A DNA stretch of 40,630 nt from Methanothrix sp. (GCA_028688175.1 JAQTYS010000003.1:1-40630); one strand, 5' to 3'; counted from the stretch's first letter, positions 16,961 through 25,663 are shown. Notes: a model not told the origin generated them from the letters alone. Made by a program: numbers and translations.

Positions 16961-17770
16961 TTAAATATTAAGCTTAAATGAGATTGGAAGATGATCCGAT
17001 ATATTTCTTTTGGGCAATCCACTTTTGGAAAGAAACTTCTCATCTCCATCTGAATCAAGAATATTCAAGTCCTCATTCTTGAATCTATCCAATAGATCAG
17101 GTCGAACTAATACCTGATCGAATATATTCCAAAATAGAACAACATGTTCCGGTCTGGTATAAAAATAAGTTCCTGGTGGGCCTCTTGTTCCATCACCTAG
17201 TAGACTCCACATAGGATTATAAAAGAAAGAATAACTACGACCGAGAACTACTCGATGCCTTTTCATCGCGATTTTTCTACTCATTACGGAATGAAGACCT
17301 TTTGTTCCCACAATACCATCTTCGAAGGGATTCATGTTAAGATCTCCTACTAAAATTGTTCTTGAATGCCCAATCTCATGCTCTGCTGCTTCAATATAAG
17401 CTGCCAAATTTTGACATTCTTGATATTGGCTAGCATTATTCCAATATAGCTTGCTCGGGAAATGGGTAACGGCTAATAGTATATCCTTTTTCGCAGGAAG
17501 TTCCAGATGTCTTATTGTTAGTCGATCATTTTCAAAAATAGGTTTTATATATTCTTCGGAGAATTTTGTATATATTTTTATCTTTTCACAGTGGCCAGGT
17601 GCAAAGAAATATGTAGGTTCTCCAAATGAGTTCAAACTAGTCAATAAAACGCCAGGTTCAATCAAGCATTCTACTAGCATTAGGACATCAATTTCTTGCC
17701 TCTTAGCCAGGTTGGCAACAAAATCCTGATTTGGCTTTCTATTAACATTCCAAAAGAGCATAGATACCAT
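16961..17770 (-). CDS. Endonuclease/exonuclease/phosphatase (EEP)-family protein
   Basis: A 269-residue protein with the motif order of the EEP superfamily (exonuclease III, DNase I, Mg-dependent phosphodiesterases): WNVNRK near the start with the Asn, a Glu in LVECL, THFPSK, GDLNMNPFE with the catalytic Asp/Asn, and C-terminal SDHLP with the Asp-His pair. All metal and catalytic positions look intact. The substrate, nucleic acid or a phosphate ester, cannot be decided. The start is supported by GGAG seven bases upstream. The gene is markedly AT-rich relative to both flanks and lies with a small partner gene, which points to horizontal acquisition. Confidence 0.85.
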   Translation of the reverse strand: MVSMLFWNVNRKPNQDFVANLAKRQEIDVLMLVECLIEPGVLLTSLNSFGEPTYFFAPGHCEKIKIYTKFSEEYIKPIFENDRLTIRHLELPAKKDILLAVTHFPSKLYWNNASQYQECQNLAAYIEAAEHEIGHSRTILVGDLNMNPFEDGIVGTKGLHSVMSRKIAMKRHRVVLGRSYSFFYNPMWSLLGDGTRGPPGTYFYTRPEHVVLFWNIFDQVLVRPDLLDRFKNEDLNILDSDGDEKFLSKSGLPKRNISDHLPISFKLNI

Positions 17771-18067
17771 AAAATTTCTCCATTAATCCGCATCCATTGA
17801 TGGAAATTGCTCCAAGATATTATTCCGATTAATCATCATTTTGAAACCTGTACCGGCATTTTTGTAAAAGGGTTTGATCATTCAACGAAAAAGTCTTTTG
17901 GTTGCCTCAACGGAGAATAGGGAGATAACTTTAGCGACACAATTTGCATCAGGTTCTTGAGAATTAAGGTAAAAATCCCTATCAAGATATCAGCCAGAAG
18001 ATCTCAACATAAAAAGCCCCGTCCGCGATTGCTACCAGACCAACGCTTCGATTGTAGATATAATTGC
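17771..18067. other. Gene-free AT-rich interval
   Basis: No ORF with native codon usage, no tRNA and no repeat array is visible between the start of the EEP gene and the terminator of the oxidoreductase operon. The part next to 17771 must hold the promoter of the EEP pair; the rest looks like eroded sequence. Confidence 0.5.
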
Positions 18068-18096
18068 AGACCTATAAAAAAAATATTTTTAGGTCT
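18068..18096 (-). terminator. Inverted-repeat terminator of the oxidoreductase operon
   Basis: AGACCTA (18068-18074) and TAGGTCT (18090-18096) are perfect inverted repeats around an A/T core. The minus strand reads a run of eight T within the element. It overlaps the stop codon of the beta-gamma subunit gene, so it should end the minus-strand transcript. Confidence 0.55.
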
Positions 18097-19540
18097 ACTT
18101 CTTCCCCGCCATCTCCAGAACCCTTGCAGCCTGCGCCCCTGCCTCCAGGATATCCAGGTTCTTGGTGATGAGCTTGGGCTTCTTGGCAAAAGTCTCCCGG
18201 AAGGCATTGCCATAAGCCTCATGGGGCAGACCCAGCTTTCCCGCCTGCATCAAGGCCCCGAGCATAGCCGTATTGGCCGCCTGCGGGGTGCCGCGCTCCG
18301 TGGCGATCCCAGTGGCCGGAACTGATATGGCTCTAACACCCTCCGGTGCCTGGAACTGGCCGACTAAAGAGTCATAGAGAATCACTCCACCTTTCTTGAC
18401 AGTCGGCGCAAACTTCTCCAGAGACGGACGGTTGAAAGCCACCAGCACATCTGGGTGGTCCACCACAGGCGAGCCGATGGGCCGGCCGGAAATGACCACA
18501 GAGCAGTTAGAGGTTCCTCCCCTCTGCTCCGGCCCGTATTCGGGATAGTAGGACACATAGCGTCCGCTGCCAAATCCCGCCTGGGTCAGGGTCAGGCCCA
18601 TGCTCAGCACACCCTGTCCTCCAAAGCCGGCGATCTTCACGCCCTTGGTCACAAACTCCGGGTCCTCCTGGAATGAAATGCAAATCCCGCTCTCACAGCC
18701 AAATGTCTTATCCAGGGATTCTAGAGAGAAGTCACTCTCAGGCCTGGTTATGGCCTGGGCCTCTGCGGATCTGTCCCGGAATCGCTTTAGCGGAAACTCC
18801 TTTTCCATCTGCTCATTGACGAAATTGGCAATAGCCTTGGCATCCATCCTCAGGATAGTGGGGCATGGGGAAAGCAGCTCCACAAAGGCATATCCTTTCT
18901 TGTCCCTCTGAATCTCCAGAGCCTTCTTGACCGCCCGGCGTGCTTTTCTGATATGCTCGATGTCCGAGAGCGAAGCGCGCTCGATGAACACCGGCGCCTT
19001 TAGCGTATCCAGCAGTTCGCAGATGTGAATGGGATAACCCTGCTCGCTGGCAATGCGCCCGCCTGGCGTGGTGGCCGTTACTTCTCCAATCAAGGTAGTA
19101 GGTGCCATCTGGCCACCGGTCATGCCGTAGACGCTGTTGTTGACGAAGAATACAGCCAGCTTCTCTCCCCGATTGGCAGCCTGAATGGTCTCGTTCAGTC
19201 CAATCGAGGCCAGATCGCCGTCCCCCTGATAGGAGATGACGATGGCATTATCTTCTGACCGCGATATGCCTGTAGCGATAGCCGGAGCGCGACCATGTGC
19301 CGCTTGCATGTGACCGCAATCCAAATAGTAGTAGGCAAAAACGGCGCATCCCACCGGGCTGATTACAACGCACCTATCCTGGATGCCAAGGTCTGCCATG
19401 GCCTCACCAATGAGCTTATGCAAAATTCCGTGGCCACAGCCAGGACAGTAATGGGTGGCAGTAGGTGCGGCTCCTCCCTTCCTGGGAAACTGTGCATATA
19501 TGCCGGGATGTCCTCCGATCACCTTCTCAATTGCTGCCAT
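18095..19540 (-). CDS. 2-oxoacid:ferredoxin oxidoreductase, fused beta and gamma subunits
   Basis: A 481-residue fusion. The N-terminal beta part binds thiamine diphosphate: the cluster-type CPGCGHG is at 32-38 and the GDGD ... NN TPP motif at about 107-137. From about residue 300 a gamma domain follows, with AGFGGQGVLSMG and the YGPEQRGG motif. Together with the alpha subunit upstream (three bases away) it forms the enzyme that interconverts 2-oxoacids and acyl-CoA with ferredoxin. The alpha subunit is of the VorB type, suggesting branched-chain (3-methyl-2-oxobutanoate) or related 2-oxoacids. Specificity is inferred from family resemblance and the neighbouring acyl-CoA synthetase. The iron-sulfur delta subunit is not a separate gene here but appears fused to that synthetase. 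Confidence 0.88.
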   Translation of the reverse strand: MAAIEKVIGGHPGIYAQFPRKGGAAPTATHYCPGCGHGILHKLIGEAMADLGIQDRCVVISPVGCAVFAYYYLDCGHMQAAHGRAPAIATGISRSEDNAIVISYQGDGDLASIGLNETIQAANRGEKLAVFFVNNSVYGMTGGQMAPTTLIGEVTATTPGGRIASEQGYPIHICELLDTLKAPVFIERASLSDIEHIRKARRAVKKALEIQRDKKGYAFVELLSPCPTILRMDAKAIANFVNEQMEKEFPLKRFRDRSAEAQAITRPESDFSLESLDKTFGCESGICISFQEDPEFVTKGVKIAGFGGQGVLSMGLTLTQAGFGSGRYVSYYPEYGPEQRGGTSNCSVVISGRPIGSPVVDHPDVLVAFNRPSLEKFAPTVKKGGVILYDSLVGQFQAPEGVRAISVPATGIATERGTPQAANTAMLGALMQAGKLGLPHEAYGNAFRETFAKKPKLITKNLDILEAGAQAARVLEMAGKK

Positions 19541-19542
19541 CT

Positions 19543-20586
19543 CTAAGCCACCTCCCTTATCTTCTCTAAGACTGATTCCATGCCGACCAAATTTCCTCCG
19601 TAGCGGCAGACCAGCTCTACCGGCATGCAGCCGGTGGCAAGGCGAATGTCCTCACGCATCTGTCCGTCGCTCATCTCCACGGAGATGAACTTGCAACCGC
19701 GCTCTGCGAGAGAGCCCATCTCTTTTTCAGGGAAGGGGAAGAGAGTAATGGGCCGGAAGAGACCGGCCTTGATGCCCTCCTTTCGTGCAGCATCCACTGC
19801 GGACCTCGCGATCCTGCTGCTGATGCCGTAGGAGACGAGGACGACGCGGGCATCCTCCAATCGATAGCCCTCCCATGCCACTTCGTTCTCTTTTATGCGT
19901 TCATACTTCTCTTGCAGCTTGTAGTTGTGCCTCTCCATCTCATCGAAATTGAGCATAATTGAGGTTATCAGATTGCCTCTAGTCTCGGCTCGACCGGCTA
20001 CTGCCCAGGTGGTGTCAATGCTGGGCGTGAAGGCCTCTTTGGGAAACTCCAGAGGCTCGACCATATGCCCCAGAACTCCGTCGGCCAAAACCACTACCGG
20101 ATTTCTATACTTAAAGGCCAGATCGAACCCCTTGCGAGTAAGGTCGCACATCTCCTGCACGCTTGCCGGGGCTAAAACGATGTTGTGATAGCAGCCATGC
20201 CCACCACCCTTGCAGGCTTGATTGTAGTCCGATTGCTCCGGCCCGATGTTGCCTAGGCCCGGTCCCGCTCGACAGATATCGACGATAACGCAGGGAAGCT
20301 CTGCACCGGCGATATAAGTTATTCCCTCCTGCTTGAGGCTCATGCCCGGGCCGGATGATGCCGCAAGAACGCGATGCCCTGCACCTGCCGCCCCGTAGAC
20401 CATGTTGATTGCTGCCTCTTCCGATTCAGCTTGCACGAACTTGCGACCCACTTTGGGAAAATTGCGAGATGCTTCATGCAATATCTCGCTGGCGGGTGTA
20501 ATGGGGTAGCCAAAGAAGCAGTCACAGCCTGCATAAAGTGCACCCACGATCACTGCTTTGTTTCCATCAATTAACTGAGACGCCAT
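19543..20586 (-). CDS. vorB: 2-oxoacid:ferredoxin oxidoreductase alpha subunit, VorB type
   Basis: A 347-residue alpha subunit with the pyrimidine-binding N-terminal domain (GYPITPASEILHE, QAESEEAAINM) and the ASSGPGMSLKQEG motif. A domain II follows that contains HMVEPLEFP. Length and motifs fit the VorB/KorA group. The product should pair with the beta-gamma fusion encoded three bases downstream. Four bases separate its start from the stop of the upstream synthetase-ferredoxin gene, so translation is coupled. The symbol vorB follows family naming; the true substrate could be another branched or aromatic 2-oxoacid. Confidence 0.87.
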   Translation of the reverse strand: MASQLIDGNKAVIVGALYAGCDCFFGYPITPASEILHEASRNFPKVGRKFVQAESEEAAINMVYGAAGAGHRVLAASSGPGMSLKQEGITYIAGAELPCVIVDICRAGPGLGNIGPEQSDYNQACKGGGHGCYHNIVLAPASVQEMCDLTRKGFDLAFKYRNPVVVLADGVLGHMVEPLEFPKEAFTPSIDTTWAVAGRAETRGNLITSIMLNFDEMERHNYKLQEKYERIKENEVAWEGYRLEDARVVLVSYGISSRIARSAVDAARKEGIKAGLFRPITLFPFPEKEMGSLAERGCKFISVEMSDGQMREDIRLATGCMPVELVCRYGGNLVGMESVLEKIREVA

Positions 20587-20590
20587 TTTC

Positions 20591-22492
20591 TTAGTTCTCC
20601 TCTACTTTCTTCTCTTTCTGGGGCACATGAACCTCAATGGCCAGAGGCTCAGGACAGGTGTAATAACATGCTCCGCAGCCAATGCAGCCGTCACCTGAAT
20701 AAAGCACATAGTGATAGCCTCGGGAATTCAGCTCTTCACCCATCTTCAATACATCCGCGGGACATGCCTCAATACACCGCTCGCAAGCTTTGCATTCCAG
20801 GGTATTGATGACCGGATAGGGCTTGTCTTTATCCCTGATCTCCACCCGCCGGATCTTCCCGCTTATGGTCTTGGGCAGCTCTTCAACGAACTCGATGATT
20901 CTCGGGTACTTGTAGGGTGCAGTGACCTTCTTTACATGATCTTGCAGCACCTTTTTCAGCTCATCGGATGAGGTGTATCCTTTGGCCAGGACTATGGTTG
21001 CTTTTACCACCTGTCCTCGAATGGCGTCAGGCACACCGGTAATGGCTACCTCCATCACCGATGGGTGAGACATGAGGGCACTTTCCACCTCAAAAGGCCC
21101 AACCCGGTATCCGGAGCTCTTGATCATATCATCCGTACGGCCTATGAACCAGAAGAATCCGTCCTCATCCCGCCAGGCGGTGTCTCCCGTATGGTAGTAA
21201 TCATCATGCCAGGTGCTCTTGGTCTTGTCCGGATCGGAATGATAATCGGTGAAAAGGCCGACAGGCTTTCCCTTGTCCGTCTTGATCACAATCTCGCCTT
21301 CTTCACCCACCTCGCATAATTTGTCGTTCTTGCCCACCAATACAATATCAAACCCAGGTGCAGGCTTTCCCATAGAACCTGGTTTGGGATTCATCCAGGG
21401 ATAATTGGCAATGCAGACCACGGTCTCCGTCTGGCCGAATCCTTCCATAAGCCGCAGACCGGTGGTCTTAAGGAAGCTCTCATAAACAGACGGGTTAAGC
21501 GGTTCTCCTGCCGTGACCGCATATTTTAGCCGGGAGAAGTCATATCTGGACATATCACTCTTGATCATGAATCGGAAGATCGTCGGTGGAGCACAAAAGG
21601 TCGTCACCCCGTATTTGCCCATCTCGTCCATCATCTTCCCGGCATCGAATCGATCATAATCGTAGACGAAGACCGCCGAGCCGGCCAGCCATTGGCCGTA
21701 GATCTTGCCCCAGGCGCATTTAGCCCATCCCGTATCCGCCACGGTGTAATGAAGCCCATCATCCTCCACATTCTGCCAGTACTTGGCAGTAAGAATATGG
21801 CCCAGGGGATATGTCTGATCATGTTTGACCATTTTTGGATATCCCGTAGTTCCGGAGGTAAAGTACCCGAGAAGAATATCTTCATTTCTCGTCGCCTGAT
21901 CTCCGGTCGGGCGGACGAAATCTGCCGATGCCTCCGCCAGCTCCTTATTGAAATTTATCCAGCCATCGCGCGTCTGATCAGCTTTTCCTACCAGGACTTT
22001 AACCAGAGAAATATTTCCCAAACTCTTGTGGGCCTCATCGAACTCGCCCGGAACCCCGTTCTCAGCTATGCAGACGATCATCTTCAGATCGCCCTTCTTG
22101 ATGCGATAAACGAAGTCCTTGGCCTTGAGCATATGCGTAGAAGGAATAGAGATTGCCCCGATCTTGTTCAAGCCCACCATGCATACCCAGAACTCCCAGC
22201 GGCTCTTGAGGGTGAGCATGACCGTATCCCCTTTTTTCAGTCCATATCTAGAAAAGAGATTTGCGGCCTTGTCACTCAGGGTCTTGAGATCTTTGAAGGT
22301 GATGATCAACTCTTCACCGTGATCATTGCACCAGACCAGGGCCCGTTTATCTGGATATTCTGCGGCATAAGCATCGACTACATCGTAGGCAAAATTGAAG
22401 TTCTCGGGAACCAGGATCTTAAGATTTTCTTTAAAATCCTCATATGACTTGTAATCGACCCGAGAGACGAACTTAGGCAATAATGACGTCAT
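20591..22492 (-). CDS. Acyl-CoA synthetase (AMP-forming) fused to a 2x[4Fe-4S] ferredoxin domain
   Basis: Residues 1 to about 555 form an adenylate-forming acyl-CoA synthetase of the medium-chain type: the ATP loop TSGTTGYPK is at 212-220, followed by GFGQTETV, YHTGDTAWRDEDG and the C-terminal catalytic lysine K546 in PKTISGKIRR. From 562 on there is a ferredoxin-like domain with two CxxCxxCxxxC clusters (C567, 570, 573, 577 and C603, 606, 609, 613). It is of the kind that usually forms the delta subunit of 2-oxoacid:ferredoxin oxidoreductases. The gene is directly upstream of the alpha subunit. The fusion implies that a carboxylic acid is activated to acyl-CoA and passed to the oxidoreductase for reductive carboxylation, or the reverse. 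AGAGGAAC upstream of the ATG is the ribosome binding site. Confidence 0.9.
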   Translation of the reverse strand: MTSLLPKFVSRVDYKSYEDFKENLKILVPENFNFAYDVVDAYAAEYPDKRALVWCNDHGEELIITFKDLKTLSDKAANLFSRYGLKKGDTVMLTLKSRWEFWVCMVGLNKIGAISIPSTHMLKAKDFVYRIKKGDLKMIVCIAENGVPGEFDEAHKSLGNISLVKVLVGKADQTRDGWINFNKELAEASADFVRPTGDQATRNEDILLGYFTSGTTGYPKMVKHDQTYPLGHILTAKYWQNVEDDGLHYTVADTGWAKCAWGKIYGQWLAGSAVFVYDYDRFDAGKMMDEMGKYGVTTFCAPPTIFRFMIKSDMSRYDFSRLKYAVTAGEPLNPSVYESFLKTTGLRLMEGFGQTETVVCIANYPWMNPKPGSMGKPAPGFDIVLVGKNDKLCEVGEEGEIVIKTDKGKPVGLFTDYHSDPDKTKSTWHDDYYHTGDTAWRDEDGFFWFIGRTDDMIKSSGYRVGPFEVESALMSHPSVMEVAITGVPDAIRGQVVKATIVLAKGYTSSDELKKVLQDHVKKVTAPYKYPRIIEFVEELPKTISGKIRRVEIRDKDKPYPVINTLECKACERCIEACPADVLKMGEELNSRGYHYVLYSGDGCIGCGACYYTCPEPLAIEVHVPQKEKKVEEN

Positions 22493-22513
22493 TTTTTAGT
22501 TCCTCTTTCTCAA

Positions 22514-23062
22514 CTACATGACCACAGCCAGCAGCTTTACCGGCTTGTCGTTTAGAGCTTGCATATAATGATCATAAGACGAATCAAAGAAGATGGAGTC
22601 ACCAGCATTTAGCACTACATCATTGTCATGAATAGTGATCTTTAAAGACCCTTCGAGCACATATTCAAATTCCTGGCCAGGATGACTGTAGAATGACGGG
22701 CCGTCTTTCCTGGGATCGATGGTGACTATAAACGGCTCAGCTTTTTTATGAGCGAACTTTCTGGCCAAGCTTTGGTAGTGATATTGTTCTCTGCGTTCCA
22801 CTTCAACCGCTTCGCCCTTTCGAGTAATAGTGAAGATGCTCATCTTGGACTCTTCGCCAGTGAGAAGCAGGCCTGTATCGACATTGAGTTTTCGCGCAAT
22901 GCCGATGAGAATGCTGGCGGGGATATCCAGCTTTCCATCTTCATAGCAGTTGTATGTCCCAACTGGCACATTAAGGTGCTCTGCCATCTCCTCGGACGAT
23001 ACCATATTTAGTTCCCTCAGCTCACGAAGACGTGAACCTATCTCATCAAGGCTCTCCTTCAT
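22514..23062 (-). CDS. XRE-family regulator with C-terminal cupin sensor domain
   Basis: A helix-turn-helix domain occupies about residues 5-55 (SSEEMAEHLNVPVGTYNCYE) and a cupin barrel the last 75 (HPGQEFEYVLEGSL, DSIFFDS, DHYMQALND). Such proteins bind DNA and sense a small ligand through the cupin. I chose the ATG at 23062 because GAGGA lies six bases before it; an ATG two codons upstream (23068) touches the same GAGGA with no spacing. The gene is first of the minus-strand operon with the synthetase and oxidoreductase, so it probably controls them and itself. Confidence 0.88.
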   Translation of the reverse strand: MKESLDEIGSRLRELRELNMVSSEEMAEHLNVPVGTYNCYEDGKLDIPASILIGIARKLNVDTGLLLTGEESKMSIFTITRKGEAVEVERREQYHYQSLARKFAHKKAEPFIVTIDPRKDGPSFYSHPGQEFEYVLEGSLKITIHDNDVVLNAGDSIFFDSSYDHYMQALNDKPVKLLAVVM

Positions 23063-23080
23063 ACTCATTCCTCAGCGCAT

Positions 23081-23095
23081 TGTGACTGCCTCACA
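23081..23095. promoter_or_regulatory. Candidate operator of the XRE-cupin operon
   Basis: TGTGA-CTGCC-TCACA is a perfect 5-base inverted repeat with a 5-base spacer. It is extended by GCA on the left and TGC on the right with a one-base offset. It lies between the likely TATA box and the start codon of the regulator, a position where a bound repressor would block transcription. Autoregulation is inference. Confidence 0.45.
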
Positions 23096-23098
23096 TGC

Positions 23099-23110
23099 AT
23101 ATTTTAATCT
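23099..23110 (-). promoter_or_regulatory. TATA box of the XRE-synthetase-oxidoreductase operon
   Basis: The minus strand reads AGATTAAAATAT about 40 bases before the start codon of the XRE gene and directly next to the inverted repeat. Confidence 0.5.
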
Positions 23111-23335
23111 ATCTAATCATGAGCAATTTTCTTGCAGGCAAATCCTGGATTCAAATATCAATGAGAAGATCATTGTAAACAAATCTAACCTCAAAAAGAA
23201 AGAAAGTTCGTAGGATATGCACTGGGATTGTCCCTCAATCTTATGAATATTAGGACTCCTAAGCTATCGTTCGCGAATGATACATCTACTTCGAGCAAGT
23301 GGAAACAAAAATATCTGCAAAGCGACTATTAGGCA

Positions 23336-23701
23336 TCATGAGGTCCAATCGTCCTCATCAAGCCAGTATTGAGCCTTTTTCTTTGTGCTTATCGGACTTT
23401 TTATCGCTGACGGTTCGGCAAAATTGCGCGATGCGGATCGGTAGCCATGATTTCCACGCATCAGATTGTAGGCAATTTCTGGATCAATGCCATGTTTATT
23501 TAAATAATCCTCGCGAGATAGATGCTCTCCCATTCCAGAAATGTATATCGCTTCGCCAACAACAGGAGTAATTTTTCCGGCAGGCAAAATCCATTCGAAA
23601 CCCTGTGGGAGTGCACATTGCAGCCAATCACTATTGCTTTTAAGATCCGCTTCTGATGCTACATTTAAAGCGCCGCAGTTTCTACAAATGAACTTCTTCA
23701 T
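23336..23701 (-). CDS. Hypothetical protein with N-terminal zinc-ribbon-like CxxC
   Basis: A protein of 121 residues starting at an ATG with GGTGA five bases upstream (a GTG three codons earlier is possible). The N-terminus MKKFICRNCGAL carries one CxxC pair; the only later Cys is LQCALP at about residue 29, so a full four-Cys site is not seen. The C-terminal third is charged and probably disordered. No family is recognised. A TATA-like tract lies at 23738-23749 on its strand. Confidence 0.6.
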   Translation of the reverse strand: MKKFICRNCGALNVASEADLKSNSDWLQCALPQGFEWILPAGKITPVVGEAIYISGMGEHLSREDYLNKHGIDPEIAYNLMRGNHGYRSASRNFAEPSAIKSPISTKKKAQYWLDEDDWTS

Positions 23702-23934
23702 ACCACTCACCTTCAGTCAGCTAGGTTAGTCTATAACAGTATATATAATTTACTTAACAAATGTTTTAATTACGGCACTATCATTTTTTATATAGGAATA
23801 ATGAATATTGTATTAGTGAAACAAAATGATGAAGATGGCCCAAATGTTTTGGTTGCTTACCACACATGCGTTATGACTGCAAGCCAACCATTATTAGTAG
23901 GAGGCGGAAATACTGCGATGAAAGGTGTTTGAAT

Positions 23935-24564
23935 ATGAGATCAATTAGTCTATTACTCGGTTTGGTGGCGCTGGCTTGCCTTCTGTTCCAAGCATGTGCG
24001 CTGGGCCAAGGTCAAGTGCAGGAGGATCAGGACAAAGTAGATCTAATGAATAAGCAGATACTTAGTGATAAAAAAACGGTGACAACCAGCTATAAGGGCC
24101 AGCCCTGGGCAACTTCATCGCTTAATGATTCCTATAAGAAAACCACATCGGTGGAATCTATATCCCCCGTCCAGGTCTCTTCGGCTTTGGGCCAGTCATC
24201 CGATTACATGGTCAAGATGGATTCCTTCCTTAAAGAGGCAAAGAACAATGATTTCTATCTTCTGAGCGTTGCAGATTTCCTGAGCATTTCCGGCCAGGAT
24301 AAGAACTGGGCCATAGTGGATGTCAGGACGCCGCAGCTATACCTGCTCGGCCATATTCCAGAAGCATTGAACATCCCCTTGGAAAACCTCATATCGCAGA
24401 TGGGAATGATTCCTGCCGGCCAAAAGGTGGCAGTCTACTGCGCGACTGATACCGACGCAGCCTTTGCCGTTCAGGCGTTGAGAGTCTATGGAGATCGCGA
24501 AGCATTCGTCCTTCAGGGCGGAATTGTTGCCTGGCAGGCGGCTGGAATGCCTGTGGTCACTTAG
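23935..24564 (+). CDS. Exported rhodanese-domain protein
   Basis: The ATG at 23935 is preceded by AGGTG at seven bases; the frame is open further upstream but without support. The 209-residue product has a signal segment (about 4-22). The LLFQAC stretch resembles a lipobox, so it may be a lipoprotein. A rhodanese domain covers about 105-209: WAIVDVRTP, GHIPEALNIPL, and the catalytic loop VYCATDTDA with C169. It ends in LQGGIVAWQAAGMP, typical of the fold. Rhodaneses carry persulfide sulfur or act as redox/sulfur carriers; the substrate is unknown. It is alone on its strand. Confidence 0.87.
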   Translation: MRSISLLLGLVALACLLFQACALGQGQVQEDQDKVDLMNKQILSDKKTVTTSYKGQPWATSSLNDSYKKTTSVESISPVQVSSALGQSSDYMVKMDSFLKEAKNNDFYLLSVADFLSISGQDKNWAIVDVRTPQLYLLGHIPEALNIPLENLISQMGMIPAGQKVAVYCATDTDAAFAVQALRVYGDREAFVLQGGIVAWQAAGMPVVT

Positions 24565-24610
24565 ATTGAAATAGAGTATAACTCAATAAATTTTTTATCG
24601 ATCGTAAAAG

Positions 24611-24618
24611 TTATAAAC
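24611..24618 (+). promoter_or_regulatory. TATA box of the Ser/Lys-rich membrane protein gene
   Basis: TTATAAAC is centred about 27 bases before the ATG at 24641, and no Shine-Dalgarno sequence is present. This implies a leaderless transcript. Confidence 0.45.
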
Positions 24619-24640
24619 TTTAAAAAATATCTATTTATGT

Positions 24641-25663
24641 ATGAAGGACTTTGCGGGGTCGAGCATCACCTACTATGGTCTGGCTCGCGAAAAATTGATA
24701 AGTAAATATCCCAAGCTGATAAGCGTTCTCATCATATTAGCGTTGATCTGCGCTACTGGTCTGGCCATATTTCTCATATACGATCTCGTCTCTTTTGCTT
24801 CGAATCCGGGTTATAAGGGTGTTGCCTTTGATTTCAAGGGTCTTGAAAGCGGCGTCCCATCTGTGGTGAACGATAAGGAGATGAGTGGAAATATCAGCCC
24901 GAACTCTTCCCTTAACACGAGCCGTCAAACCAAGGAGCAAAGCCCTGCCAACCTATCGGTGATGAATGCATCGCTCCTATCCAGTCAGGCTGTAAAAGGA
25001 GTCGTTGCCACAGGCAAATCATCGAGCAGCAGCTCTAAAGGTTCCGTCGATAAAAAGAGCGGCAACTCTCCTGCTACAGGACATCATAGTTCTTCATCAT
25101 CTTCATCTTCCAAGTCGTCTTCTGCAAACTCTGCAAAAAAAAGTAGCGACATGAACAACCTAACAAATGAGACGGCAACAGCACCAATGCTGACAAATCA
25201 ATCCATGAACAATTCACAAGTCCAAGAATCTCCATTATCAAATGCTAGCAGTATCGCGACTACAGAGGTTCTTGCATCCTTGCCATCAGCTGCCATAGGC
25301 AGTTTACCCAATCTCGCAGAAAACACCCCAGCAAGAGAGCCGGTATCAATAATTGAATTCAAGACAGAAACGAAAATTAGTCCAAAATCCAAGCAAGATA
25401 TTAATCCAGATAACGGTGCTGGTACCGTTGGGACATCTGCCTCAGATAATGCTAAGAACGCGAAAAGCTCAAAAGTTGCGACAAAGAATATTAAATTAAA
25501 GACTGCTAAAAAGAAGACTGCTTCTTCAATGAAGAGCAAATCGACTTCTTCAAGCCAGGCCGAAAAGGTAAAGGAAGCCAGAGATAAGATGAAAGCCAAT
25601 AAAGATCGCATTGAGCAGAACATGAAGAAGAAAGCAGCTCAACTGAGGAGCAAAGCAGCATAA
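24641..25663 (+). CDS. Membrane-anchored Ser/Lys-rich low-complexity protein
   Basis: A 340-residue protein with one membrane helix at about 26-51 behind a short basic N-terminus. A long low-complexity part follows, rich in Ser, Asn, Thr and Lys, including runs of six and eight serines. The C-terminal 80 residues are strongly basic and helical (KKTASSMKSKS, AEKVKEARDKMKANKDRIEQ), like histone H1 tails. The orientation is not certain: if the C-terminus is inside it could touch DNA or ribosomes, if outside it could contact a cell-surface polymer. No family is recognised, and low complexity makes homology claims unsafe. Confidence 0.7.
   Translation: MKDFAGSSITYYGLAREKLISKYPKLISVLIILALICATGLAIFLIYDLVSFASNPGYKGVAFDFKGLESGVPSVVNDKEMSGNISPNSSLNTSRQTKEQSPANLSVMNASLLSSQAVKGVVATGKSSSSSSKGSVDKKSGNSPATGHHSSSSSSSSKSSSANSAKKSSDMNNLTNETATAPMLTNQSMNNSQVQESPLSNASSIATTEVLASLPSAAIGSLPNLAENTPAREPVSIIEFKTETKISPKSKQDINPDNGAGTVGTSASDNAKNAKSSKVATKNIKLKTAKKKTASSMKSKSTSSSQAEKVKEARDKMKANKDRIEQNMKKKAAQLRSKAA

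Noticed and set aside
21692..22447. 251-codon open frame on the plus strand
   Set aside because: It is fully antisense to the acyl-CoA synthetase domain, which has all its family motifs.
25135..25160. A-rich tract inside the Ser/Lys-rich gene as a frameshift site
   Set aside because: The frame stays open on both sides and the poly-A codes for lysines in keeping with the protein's composition.
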